Under the pieces are notes generated by a model. It saw only the letters and a program-made list of their open reading frames with translations. It ran no database searches and was not told the DNA's origin. Positions 1 to 12,070 of a stretch of DNA of 64,000 bases are shown here, piece by piece. The stretch spans positions 372,001 through 436,000 of the forward strand of contig WBMV01005052.1 in assembly GCA_013396655.1 (NCBI GenBank), written 5' to 3'. Both the position numbers and the translations under genes were made by a program. Numbering within the stretch: the stretch's first letter is position 1; every line of letters begins with the position of its first letter. Origin of the DNA: Campylorhamphus procurvoides. Its lineage: Eukaryota > Chordata > Aves > Passeriformes > Dendrocolaptidae.

Positions 1-65
1 GATGGAATTTCCCTTATTCCTCCTAGAACAGTCTTGCCAGATACTTTCTTTCTTTCAGGAAAACT

Positions 66-111
66 TCTATTCTATTTCATTCCATTCCATGAAGTGTATT
101 CTATTTCCATG
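66..111. repeat. Degenerate ATTCC/ATTCT pentamer tract
   Basis: Imperfect five-base periodicity built from ATTCT, ATTTC and ATTCC words, interrupted in the middle. It resembles a decayed pentanucleotide microsatellite. It is too short and too irregular to call satellite DNA. Confidence 0.4.
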
Positions 112-3100
112 CCTTTAGTTTAATTTTGGAAGAGTTTCTAACTCCCAGTCTTGTATAGCCTTTATCAGCATTGATAAGTACATACCAGATAACTTTGGAA
201 ATATGATATCAGGCAATATTTATACTACTACACACTAATTACATGGCATCATTTCAGTCCAGTCTATTAGATCAAACTTTAGCTAGCCTTTTTCCTCCAT
301 TGCAAATCCTATGAAAGAGCTGATATTGCCACTGAAATCCCTTTTATATGCAAATCAAAAAGTCTGTTTAAGACACAAACAAATATAATTTGAATTGTTA
401 GCTATAGCCTAGAGACTCTGCTTGCAACTTTTGGACAAACAGAAGCAGAGGCTTTTCCCTGGTGATCTTCTCTTTTACACAGATCAAAGACTTTCCAGCC
501 TTTTATGGGAGCCAGTTTAGGAATTAAAAGATGACTTGGCCTTATTCAAACAGCAGACTTCCATAATACTTGGAATGGAATTAGAAAGTCTTAACAAAGC
601 CTGTGGTTTAGAATTTGCACTTCTCTTTTAAACTTAGAATCAAATCATATTTTCAATATTAACTGTGTTAAACAAAACAGCCTCTCTGCTAGCTTATAAA
701 AACTGCAGACATCTTAGCTGTACAAAGTCTGTAGTGTGTTTATCTGTTTGAAGGAACTAGGCCCTCACTTCCAGATGGATCAAGTTCAGCACTTATTAAA
801 ATCAAACCAAACCAGTTTATAGAAGAGAAATGGTGTGTCCTTAATTATTATCCCTGTATTTTTATCTATTGCTTGTAAAAATTGTGAGGTCAGCTGTACC
901 TTTGTTAGAAAATAAACATAGGAAAAAAAACCACCCCGAAGTGACTGAGCATGTAAAAAAACTTTGAGCTGACCAGGCAGTCATTCTTGGAAGGAAAGCT
1001 GCAAAAGTACTCAAAAGGTGTCCCTGTGTAAAATGGCTGGGCATTAGCAGGCTCCAGCAGCAACTCGCTCTTTGCAACACACAGACAGCAGTGGACTTTG
1101 CCACCCCTGTAAGCCACAGCAAACCGCAGCTTCAGCTCATCATCCTGAGCACTTGTTTCACACAGACAGAAGCGGGAAGAGCAGAACAAACCCTACAACA
1201 ACAGCACAAAGCAGGGTATGTCAGAAAGATAATAACACCGCAGGACACAACTTGTTTCCAGGCCTGAACTTGGGCTGACTGCATGCTCCCAAATCAGAGA
1301 GGGGCTTTCCAGTTTCTGAAAGCAGAACAGTCTCCTGAGCCTCTGGTACCCAATTAATTTTTGGTTATACTGCTTAAAGCAACGTCTTCTTACCAGGCAT
1401 GATTAATTGAAGGGAAAAAGCTCCACATGTTTGTTAATCAAAATAGAAGTAATTGTTGAGGTAAGGTGCCACTTACATGGCAGAATGTCACTATGGGAAA
1501 AAAATGCTGAAACTATTCTGTCCCAAAGTTATACAATCAGGGTTTTTTTGTTTTTACTTTTCTTTTTACCATTTAGCATCATAATAAAAGCATTCTATTA
1601 ATTTATTTTTTTTTCAGAGAAAAGGGATAAGATTGACAATTACCTTTGGCTAGTTTGTTAATCATGCACAGAAAACAAGATTTACATTTCTGTAGTTTCT
1701 GTATAATAGAGAGAAAGGGTTAATAAAATTTGAACAGGGAGGAAATATATTAATATTGCAGCAGCACCAATCCTAGTGATTTCTCCTCGTTTCCAAAAAT
1801 GTCCTCATTTTGAGAAGTAATTTCATGTCTATTAATGTTTATATCTAGCCAAATATTACTGTATGTTTGAAATTTTATTTCTCTCACATTTCATCAAGTC
1901 TCAGTAAGTTCAGTGTATTTTTTTTGCAAGAAGCTAATTATAGAATATCCTTATTTGTTGCATACCATATCTCAGCCTACTAAATAAGCATACAAAAGCT
2001 CTGAGAGAAGAGAGGAAGATAAAAGAAGAGCAGAAGAAAGAACAATATTCTTTTAATCTTCTGTGCACTCTTTGTAATGTCAGTTACCAACAGATCTCCT
2101 TTCTCAAGCACCTGGCATGTGACTTGTTCCAAAGATAGATCAGCAGAGCACCATGCACAGTAGAGCAAAAAATATAAATAACAAAACAAAACTGGCATCG
2201 ATCTCCTAAGAAGGTATTCCCAACCAAGCCGAAAGCCTGGTTTATACAGCCCACAGGGACAATCATCCATTTAGCCATCTGCAAATGAAACCACAGTATG
2301 CCCTTTCTTCCTAAAAAGCAAAATTCTTGTAAAGTCAGATATGCAGCGAGAAAAAAAATCTTCTGTTCCCAAAAGCTTATGCAAACAATTTGCAGGCTTC
2401 ACATCACATGAATTTTTCGTTTTGCATTTTTAACTCCTGTACAAAATGAACATAGGACAGTATCACTAACAAGTATTTCACAGAAGTGAGGTACTATTCT
2501 GTTGTTTGCCATGTTTCAAATGAGCAATTCAGGAAGGGAAACAAATAGTGTAATTGATAGATAAACAGCTTTGCCTTCACCCACTCAAAAATCAATGCTT
2601 CATGTATATACACAGTTTAAAAGTTCATCAATCCAGGACTGTCTGAGACAAAGAGGCAGGTGAACTACCACAAAGACAAACGGAGCAAGAGCCACAGGCT
2701 TGGCTCCTGTTTGCTGTGCTCTAAAAAGGTCTTCTGAAGACTGAGCTCTATGAACCTGAGGGTCCTGGACAGCAACTCCAGACTCTGTCTCTTGGGAAAT
2801 GCAAAAGAGCAAACTCACCCCTAAGTTCAGCTGGGACTATGAACCAGAAAGCCTATCCACAGAAGAAACAAGCTAGTAAGGATCTCAGAAAGTTGTGTAG
2901 AATATTCCCAATTTCTGTTCTAGACCCATTATGCCATGTCAATCACGGAAAAGTCCAGAGAACTTTGGACAGAGAAAATTCCTCTCCTGTGGGGAGTAGC
3001 ACTTGAGGAAGCATGGGGAATAGTCAGTTGCAATATGCACCATCGACAATGTTTGTCATCAGTGATCTGGCACTTTGTGGGTTGGAATGTGCTGCCATGG

Positions 3101-5227
3101 CAGTAAGGGCTGAACACACCAACAGGCAGGAATTAACCTGAATTAAAGGAAAATGTCCAGTTTTTAAGTCAGTTTTTATAATGCAGAATAACATCATTTA
3201 GTCTGCTGGAAGCAGAGGAGGCTAAATCACTTTCCAGCACTCCCTCTACCATAAAAGTGTCTCTTATTTTGCTGCTAATGACTACCAGCCCCTTCCCTCT
3301 TCTCTAAATGCTCTTCTGCAATGGCCCTTTCTGGGATTTATATACATTAGAATTGCAAGCATGAATAAGAAGTACCTTACTTTTCTATCATATTATGTAA
3401 GTACAACACATTTAAACTAATAAGTGTTCATTCTTCAATTTTTTTAATAGTTTTATTACTGATAATGGGAGTTTTTGTACTTATTCATTAAATTTGTCAA
3501 AACCCTTCTTTAGGAATTGATTTTGAGTTTATATTACATTGTGTGCTGGATTAATATTAACGTGTAATTCTAAGCCTCTACTGGCTAATTTAATGTCTTT
3601 TTAAAGATAAAGCCCTATGTGACATCATTACCCTGTCAGATTTATAACAGCCAGTGAAGTCACCCTTATAGCTTTTCATAATTTTTCTCTTTCACCAGTG
3701 GTCTAATATGCCATTAGTCCTTCTTCTCAATTATTAATCTAGCTTCTGGACAGGTAACCTTTACCTAGAATACAATATTTAACTCACAATAATGGTAAGA
3801 AATACTTTACAGTTTCACTTTTATTAATAAACCATAAATCAGTATTAGCAAATTTCACTATATTTTAGATGCAGTAGGGATGAGAAACAGTATTAAATAT
3901 AAGGGTTAATATGGAAAATGTTGCCAATGTTTCTGAAAGAACTATATTTCTTTCCAGTTTTTAAATCCTTGTTTAAGGACATGCAGATGAAATTACACTC
4001 AGTATTATATAAAAATACCTATTGTATACTGCATTTTCTGTTCCTTCTGTGATTTAATATGTTTGTGCTCCCTGTACCATGTTTAACATCACTAGTATAG
4101 AGAGTAGGTGTGAAATTAATACTTTTCTGTAAAAACATTAATGTTGGCAGTTCAAACATTTTCAGTTATATGCTGTACAAGCTTTCCCTTCATGTCTGCA
4201 TGCTTGCTATCAGCTCAGTAGCATTTGCTCATTTGCTTTCTCTCAGTTTTGGTGTCCTTTGAATGACAAGGACAGACGTATGTCTCTTCCTTCTTTCTGC
4301 CCCAGTGCAGTGTTTGAAGCAGAGCATTTATTCTCATTTTTCAATATTTAGACTTTTGTGTGTGTGTTGAATGGTGCCATGGCTTTGATTAATGACAAAA
4401 AGTCCACATCACAAAAAGGTACTAGGCCAGTAGCTGGCCATGGCCATCATAGAGGACATAGAGGACTAGGTTTATGCTAAGAGGATTCTTTACTGTAACA
4501 AAAACTAACAACCCATATATCTGTCTACAGAACTAATTTACGTAGATACACCCCAATTGGTTTTGAAATTAACTTCAGTTCAATAGTCATAACTTTGGTG
4601 CCCTGGGCTAGTACAGCTGCAAAGATAGATTTATGTTATCATAGTTGTATAACGTTTTTGGAAATGAGGGAAAAAAACATATTGACAATCTAATCATATG
4701 AATAGTATTCCTGTTCCAAACTTCAGACATGTTTAAGAAATAAATACTTGTGTGTGGTCTTTCTTCTCTTCCCCTCCTCAGCAATGATTCTATTTCTCCA
4801 GGTTAGAAAAAGGAAACTGCTGGAAACATGGTCTGGAGAAACAGCAAACTGAGTACTAGTGATCAGAAAGGTTTACTTGGATTTTACAGCATGTATAATA
4901 CTGTTGTGCACATTTTTAACTTATCAGGCCTCCATTCTAGCAATGCACCTATCATCTCTATAACTCCTCTAAGCTCATTGCAGAGCTCAGTTTAGAAACA
5001 ATGATGTATAGGTTGCTCTTTTCATATCATTCAAAGTATTTATGGGCGTAATTTTGCTCCAGGATCATCATTTAACTCCTCTGTTTGCTACAGGGCAAAC
5101 AGTTCCCCTGATAAATTCTTTTAACTCTAAATGTGAAGAACAATTATATTTATAGTTAAACTTTTCAATCCAGGATTAAATGTACAAAACTCCACCATAC
5201 ATAATTTTTCCTCTGAATTTACCTCTC

Positions 5228-5290
5228 AAAAACAAACAAACAAAAAAACAACAAACCAACCAAAAAAAACCAAACCAGCAAAACAAAACA
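5228..5290. repeat. A/C-rich low-complexity tract
   Basis: About 60 bases composed almost only of A and C on the plus strand, with AAAC, AACC and CAAA words. It is probably a decayed (AAAC)n or oligo-A-derived simple repeat. Similar tracts on the same strand occur at 23441-23491, 34994-35110 and 59975-60016. Confidence 0.8.
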
Positions 5291-8200
5291 ATACCCAACA
5301 ACAGAAGTGAGGATGCAAAATAATTTAAAGGAACACAACCACTTCTAAAACAAAAGTTGTGCATAATTCCCTCGTTTTACTATATTTTTCATTAAAGGAT
5401 CAAATGCCCTTATTCCTGACAACTGAAGATAATGAAAAAGTACAAACATGTGCCTTGTCTTTGTTGCAGGGTCAGGAGATACAATCACTCACTTAAACTA
5501 TTAAATGTAATGCATACGAGCATAGGGAGATGAAAAGTGCCAGTTTAAATTAGCTTGACCTGTAGTGTTGACTCCTGGACAGATGGCATAATATACCCGG
5601 ACTTCATTGCTGAGGTATTAGACGCACACAGCAAGAGCCCATTGTGATATTAAGAAAAAGCTCAGAAGCAAACTCAGACGGAGATCCAAAAACCTGCTGG
5701 CCCCCTGTGAGGCTCTTGCCTTCCTTTTGCCAGACCTTTTAGAATACAAAATGAAGTCTTCTCAGTTTTAGCTAAAGCAGTGCAGTGCTCAGGCAATGAA
5801 CACTCATTTTCTACTTTGCTGTCTACAGAGCACACTTTAGGATGAGATTCAGAGTCTTAAAGACCAGACTGACAAAGGGCAAACCAGTCAAAGTCAATGT
5901 ATTCTTTCCAGGGGAAGGAAAAGCTAACTGTACCCAAACCTCACTGTTTGACAAAGCCAGCAATCCTTTTAAGGAGGTCTGTACAGGCATAAAAATTAGG
6001 CAGATCTCTAAATCCACATATAGTATTTCTCATGAGACATCAAGAATCATCTAGAGAAGTCTTTCCCCTCATAAATTGTTCTACTGTAAGCAGAAACTGA
6101 AAGTTCTGTGCACGCGCACCAATCCACACTCAATTTTTCGTATGCAGTTTTTAAATTAAAAGAGAAACAAAGCACTTGTCCAACTTCTCTTCTGTATTCA
6201 TTCTCAAAATTGGGAAGGTTTTCTCTCACGAGAACAGATAGCTCAGTGCCTAACCCCCTGAGAAACAGAAGCGAGGGTATGGAGTGCAGAGCACAAAAAA
6301 AATAGCCAGGTATAGAAAAACAAAGATTTAAAAGCTAATGGCATCCCAGCAAGGGAAATGTAGTTAGGAAAGAAAAGTTCTTAGCCATTTTTACCATGCA
6401 TGGAAGTTGGCATCAGTGACTTACATCCATCTGTTCCTTCACCAGTGGAAGATCGCAGCTATGCATCTTGGGAAGCTATGGGTTCTAAGTGGAAAGGATA
6501 CATCACAATACGAGTGCCCAGCATTCATCAAACAGGGTCACCCTCAGCTCTAAAGGTCATCTGGGTTTTGTTTTATCTGGTCCTTTTATAAAACTAGACA
6601 AAATAATATCCCTGAAATCTCCTCATGCTTCTCTTTCCTGCAAAGGCAGAAAGCATAACAAAGGGCAAAGAAAGTTAAGAGATGATGACATTGTATGAAC
6701 CTTGCACAGAAGGAGATGTGTGATGCTCTGTATGCCATATTTGCATTACTTTGAATAGACCTGTTCAATTTTCTCCTTCTCTTTAGTAATTTTTTTCTAC
6801 TCAGATAATCTTACAAGAAGTCAGATAATTACGTATTCCATAAAATGTACCAGACTCAAATTGCTCTTGCCTGTGGTCACACTTTCCATTTTGGTTTGGG
6901 GCCATCGCATAATCTTACTCTTTTCCCTCACCCTCCAAAATCTTTATTGGTTTCAACCATAAACTCGTGGAAGCTCTCACTTTAAAGGAAGAAATTCATC
7001 AAAAAAACAGGCAGAAATAGACAAAAACTATGTCACCTACGAATCAGCTTAACACAAAACTACAATGATTCAACCTCAAAGCCTGGAAGCAATCTGTGGC
7101 TTTCAATTCAGGCCTCACTACATTTTGCAGCTTCTCCAGGCATTTGGTTTTAGAATTGTGGTCCACCTTTGCTACATGGCTTGCAGAAAGCCTGCAAAGA
7201 ATAGCGTATCACGTGTGGTTTATTTTCAGCACAGAACATCTTTACAGTGTGAATGATTTCTCTAAAGTTTTAAACACCTAACAAGAGAATGATTTGTGTT
7301 CCCACATCTGGGGTTTTTTTTTCTAAATACTCCAGTAAAAGACATTTAATACTACAAATACTGCCTTGCCTAAAATTAGGCACCTGAGTAAGAAGTTTGG
7401 ATTTAGGCATTCTGGCACCTGCTTTATTAATTTAAAGAAACCTCTTAAATTTAAACATATTTAAACACCAACACCAAAAGTGTTGGTCACTTTCCATCAA
7501 TCTCTTTCAGAAAAAAAGAGGAAAAAATAAGAAAGAAACCCCACACATCTATCTCCCTGACTAAATTTAATCATGCATATTAAAAATGTTGGCTTTTATG
7601 ACTCATGGAAAGTTGAAATATTTTCTCAGTGTATTATTTTAAAGGATTTGCAACACGGTGGCATTTTCTGAGCAATCACAGCACTGTACATATACACCCC
7701 ACTCCTTATGTATACCCCGATAGGACTGAGGTGGTGGATAATGGCCCCACTGTCGCAGTTACTGTACAGACTAAACTTTTGCAGCAACCTTTGCCAAATG
7801 TACAGTTTGGGTTAAGACTGAGCTGGAGGTGAAGGTCTAATCAGAAAGCACTCAGAGCAAGTGAGGGAATATTAAAAGCTCCCTTGCAGTTCAGAGCAAA
7901 GAGAGGCCTCTAAGTAGGGCAGATCTCCATTCTGGTCTGTCAGAAGGCTGAGTTGTAACATGAGCTGGGCTCCATTTGCTTTTCCATTTATATAAAAACC
8001 TTTTTGTTTCTTTTGTTATAAACTTAGACCTCCAGAATAAAGCCTGGAGGAAGGGGGGAGGGAGGGGAACAGTTGCTGCTTGAAAGATGTAGTTTGTTGT
8101 TTGACCACTGTATGCAGCATACAGTACCTAGCTATCTGCACGGTTTGCTCCTCTAAACCAGATATAATTCCTTCAAAAATAAAGTTCTTGCCCACATCCA

Positions 8201-8899
8201 GAGAATCTGACACAGTCCCTGCCCCAAGGGCCCTATATTGCAGAGAGAAGACTGAAGCACACCAGGAAAGAAGCACAAGCAAAATGGTTTCCTTTTACAA
8301 TACCCAGCGAGGAAGTCAGTCTTTAGGGGACATTTTAAGATTGGAAGACCTTGACAAATCAAGACTTCAAGAACAGCTCATAGCAGAGAGGAAGAAATTG
8401 ATAGGATGGGAGTAGGGTTAGCATATTAAAAAGGTTCTGCACTTGACATTACTGATGGCAAAGGAAGCAGACTTTGTACCGAGGAAGATAAAGCTGGGAT
8501 AGGCTATAGGAAGCTGTCTCCAGGGGCAGCTATATCTAACAAGCATGCTAACGGAAAGCAGATTCGTAATAAAAAAGAATAAAGTATTGATCATGCAAGA
8601 ACAGCATATATTGTCATATGTTTCAAAGAGATTAAAACAAGAAAAAGACTAAGTAGTCGGACATTACGAGAGTTAACACTGAAGCTGATAAGTAAAAATA
8701 TAAGTATCCCAGTTTTCTGCAAGAGGAAATATATTCACCTCTTAGTCATGCACAGAGGAAACAACACAAACTATGTCAATGTATTAATGAAGAAAACGAT
8801 AAAGAAATTGAAAGGCTTTACTCAGCTGAGACTTATGAGTAGTAATAAACAACAGCAATTATGCTATCCATAAAATCAGTTTTCATCACTGCTTTTATG

Positions 8900-9024
8900 C
8901 AGAACCCTTATCACTGATTCCATTTTACAGAAGAAGGAAAAATGACGTATAGCTAAGCGATACAAATCACCTAAGGCTGCAGAGTGTGGCAGTACAGGGG
9001 AAAGGACAGAAGCTCAGGGCTTGG
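8900..9024 (+). repeat. MIR SINE fragment, plus strand
   Basis: The stretch runs in the order of the MIR central core and 3' part. A CATTTTACAG block at 8921 is followed by a purine-rich AAGAAGGAAA (the MIR GAGGAAACTGAG position). Next come a block like the MIR GTCACACAGC region, a GTGGCAG block near 8986 and an AGAAGCTCAGGGCTT block near 9009. MIR is a tRNA-derived CORE-SINE that was active in early amniotes and is inactive in birds, so heavy divergence is expected. I compared it with the consensus from memory; divergence was not measured. Confidence 0.72.
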
Positions 9025-11934
9025 AAAACCCCGCATTCACCTACGAAGCTTCATTCCCGCTGAAGCCAAATGCAGCCGTGGCTAAAGGGAATGCAGAGGA
9101 AAAGCTCTTTTGCCACAAGCAATGTGGGATACTTGAGAAGAGAAAATTAACCTCCAGGTGAGGCATTCCTCTATGCCTCTCCACTGGGCAGGTCGAGTGC
9201 CTGTATTGTTCTGTATATAACACAGTGAATAAAAAAAATTCATTCTCCCTCAAAATGTGAACTAAAGTTTTCTTTATACATTCAGTTACTTCCATTGATT
9301 TTTTTCAGGCCTCGTTGTCAAGACAACAGAACCCAAAAAGAGAGGGAGTAGCAGTAAATAGCTAATTATTAAATAAGTATTTAGGCCTGTTGCTTATTTA
9401 CTATGGTAAATTTAAATTGAAACAAGGAAAGATAACCCTCAAAAAACAGCAACTCCAGTTTGGAAGGCAGTGGTATGATTACCTTTTGGTGTTTGGGATG
9501 AGCTCTGTAATTTAAGTTGTTAAAGGAATTCGGCAAAATTTCCAAAAGATAAAAAGCCGACAAATTTCAGAAATCTGCAAAGTGATAGAAACTACTTTTG
9601 AGAGCCTGTCCTCACATATGCCCTCTCATATAAAAATTATGCAGGAGAGTTCCTTATCATAAACACTTCAATTATAATCTATACTACAGATTTTTAAAGC
9701 CATATACTTAAGGAGAAGGAGGATGAAAAATGTAATCAGGACAGTATTTGATAGCACCGAAGGTGGTAGTTATTCCAGGATTAACTATGCAAACACATCT
9801 GCTGTATAAAATGGCAAGTAGTACATGCCAATGAAAAACCTGCTCAGAAAGACATGAAAAGGAGCATAAATGTGTATATGTACATTGAAGAAGCTAGTGA
9901 AAATATGAAGGTGAGCACAAAGAGTCCTGTTGCTCAGAACCTTAAGACTGCGTGATATCTCATAGCATTTTCTCCAAGCTCCCAGTGATTATGAAAAATA
10001 TAAGGGCTGAACACTCCTAAGGTTGGAAAGAAAATAAGATGAACTATCACTTGAATAACAGGTCTGCCCTGCCTTGCTCCATTTGAGCCTCCCTGCTTCC
10101 CCTACCACTGGAGCAAAAAGATCTAGGGTTGAAGTCTGCAATGGTCAGAGGTGAAAGAATCACTGTGGGAGAAACCGTCTTCATTTTCTTTCCTCCTACG
10201 ACCTACAGGGGTTCAGAAACCACATTTTATATCAGATTTTGAGGGCTAAGTTCTCAGTCAGTGTCCTATAAAACACGCTTTTTCATGTTATAAAACTAGA
10301 AAAGGTCAACAGCATTAATATTTTAAATGTGATTCTGTTAAAACAGGCTTATTTCTATTTCCCTCAGTTCCTTTTTTTTTTTTTTTTTTTCAAATTGTTC
10401 CAATGCCTATAGTGGTAAGTTTGATATTTGACCAACTTTCAGTGTGAAATTTTATAGTTGAGATAATAGAGGCTCCTGTAAAATGAAGTAGCAAAGTGCT
10501 TCCAGTTAGCTTTAACAATAACTGGAAAGAGAAATGTTGCTTCTGAAACAAGACCCTTTTCTCTATTTGTTACTAAAAGGTGCTGAAAGAGATTGTTATT
10601 TATCTTCTGCTTCTCCTTGCTACTGCTTTGTAAACATATAAACAACGTGTAAAATATTTCTAAGCAAAATATTTAACAGCACAGATATACACAGTCTCAG
10701 AATCCACTGTCATACTGCTTTCCATAGCACAATGCCATTCATTTAATTGACCTATTGCTAATTTATAAGCCTCACCAGCAGAGCAGAATGTGATCCACAG
10801 AGCAACAGGATCTTTCTCTGTAAAATTTGGTTTTAAATGTTAAATAGTCAGTGCCACAATGATAAAAAGATACCACAACAGTAGCAGCATCTCTGTTATT
10901 CTGAAATTTTCTTGCTTGTAAACTTCAGACAAAACCTCTTTTTGTTTGTTGATGTGAGCATTTTAACAGGAAACAGGAGTTCAGCTGCTAAAAAGCACTT
11001 TTTTTCCGATACAAATTTCACCATTGTACTGTGATTGACAGCCATCCCAATGTCTATAAACAACCTACAAGCCTCCCAAATTGACCATTCAGTTCCTGCA
11101 TCCAACATTTAAACACTGAGCGGTTTTTGCGCTCAATAAAATTCCTTTTCATTTCGCTCTGGGTTGCCATGTCTCTTCAAACAGAGACAGAAAAGCAGTG
11201 CTCTGTGTCAGACAGATTTTAATTTTCAGTCCTCATCCATTCGTACAATGTAGACACAAGCAAACAAACCCTACCCAAAGCCTAGCAACCCACAGTTTAA
11301 ACAGTCAATGCGTATGAGCTACGGGATGAAGGCCTGGACCTGTTCACACATGAATAAAGAAGATTAAGATTTTCTTTCAAAGACATGAAGCCTTTTTGAC
11401 AGCCTGTGTCAACAGCGCTGTCTGCCTCTCAATGTGAAACAGTCTTCTATCACAGGTTCCCACAGGGAGGTCTTGCTTATTAGCATGCTTTACACTTCCA
11501 TTCCTTGTCAGTATTTAATTTAAGAATAAGGGTGCAAAGTTTTGCAAACTCTTACTTACCGACAATGAAAGGATAACTTACAGGAGACGCTGAAAGGAAA
11601 TACCAGCTAACATGAACACCTACAGGGTACACTTTTAAAAGAAGATAACCTAGTGGGGGGAAAAAAAGAAAAGAAAAAAAAAAGCAGTGGATACAGTTGT
11701 GTTCTCTATTTGTCACTGGAAGAATATGCCAGTAAATTTGTTAATCACACAGTACCTCTTTTAGCAGGCTACTTTTGTAGAATTCTTGTCAGCTTACATT
11801 TTAGGGGTAACACATGTGCTGTTGTGCAGGGCAATGCATCAACTAAAATTTCAGACATAACAAAAAAATCTCCATCCAAATAGCAGCAATAATACTGACT
11901 GTGTTTATATATAAGCATGAGCCTGAAAGGGGTC
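9025..11934. other. AT-rich unique DNA, no gene seen
   Basis: Nothing codable is visible. Frames are 84 codons or shorter and match nothing I know. The only low-complexity feature is a T19 homopolymer at 10372-10390. A CTGTAAAAT word near 10820 recalls MIR, but its surroundings do not support that call. Confidence 0.7.
10372..10390. repeat. T19 homopolymer
   Basis: An uninterrupted run of 19 T. It is likely polymorphic in length and error-prone in sequencing. No retrotransposed gene is visible next to it on the minus strand, so it is not evidently a poly(A) tail. Confidence 0.9.
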
Positions 11935-12070
11935 TCCAAAGTCATCCGAGTCCACTGCTATCACAGGCTATATGGCATATAATCCCCCTCAAAAAGTGAC
12001 CAAGCGCTCTTCTAAAACAACACTGTGAACAACAAAAAACCAAAACCATTGTTTCCATTCAAGAGAAAGA
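11935..12070 (-). repeat. Ancient CR1 LINE fragment, minus strand
   Basis: A GTCTCCAAAGTCATCCGAGTCCA block matches the reverse complement of the CR1 3' end, where the family reads as 'ccTCatctAGTCCA' downstream of the terminal octamers. It is followed in order by CTGCTATCACAGG, ATATAATCCCCCTCAAAAAG and a CCAAGCGCTCTTCTAAAAC block. That order is typical of old amniote CR1 copies (the CR1-L3 or CR1-X type of 3' region). Divergence is clearly higher than in the other CR1 copies here. The subfamily is from memory and uncertain. Confidence 0.5.

Larger units (their letters stand above)
1..8899. other. AT-rich unique DNA, no gene seen
   Basis: No coding or RNA gene can be supported in this stretch. 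The longest start-to-stop frame is 111 codons (8080-8415, plus). Its product has no motif I recognise, and the opposite strand is equally open there, so chance is the best explanation. A degenerate ATTCC/ATTCT pentamer tract lies at about 66-111. A polypyrimidine run ending in CAG at about 1602-1617 looks like a splice acceptor but leads into no extended frame. An A/C-rich tract lies at 5228-5290. A G-rich run with three G tracts lies at 8047-8067. The rest looks like ordinary unique vertebrate DNA. Confidence 0.7.

Noticed and set aside
1602..1617. Polypyrimidine tract plus CAG as a splice acceptor
   Set aside because: No extended open frame or conserved peptide follows; such patterns are frequent in AT-rich DNA.
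8047..8067. G-rich run as a G-quadruplex
   Set aside because: Only three separate tracts of three or more G; it does not meet the four-tract rule.
8080..8415. 111-codon plus-strand frame with a charged C-terminal end
   Set aside because: The opposite strand is also open over much of it, no motif is recognised and there is no supporting gene structure.
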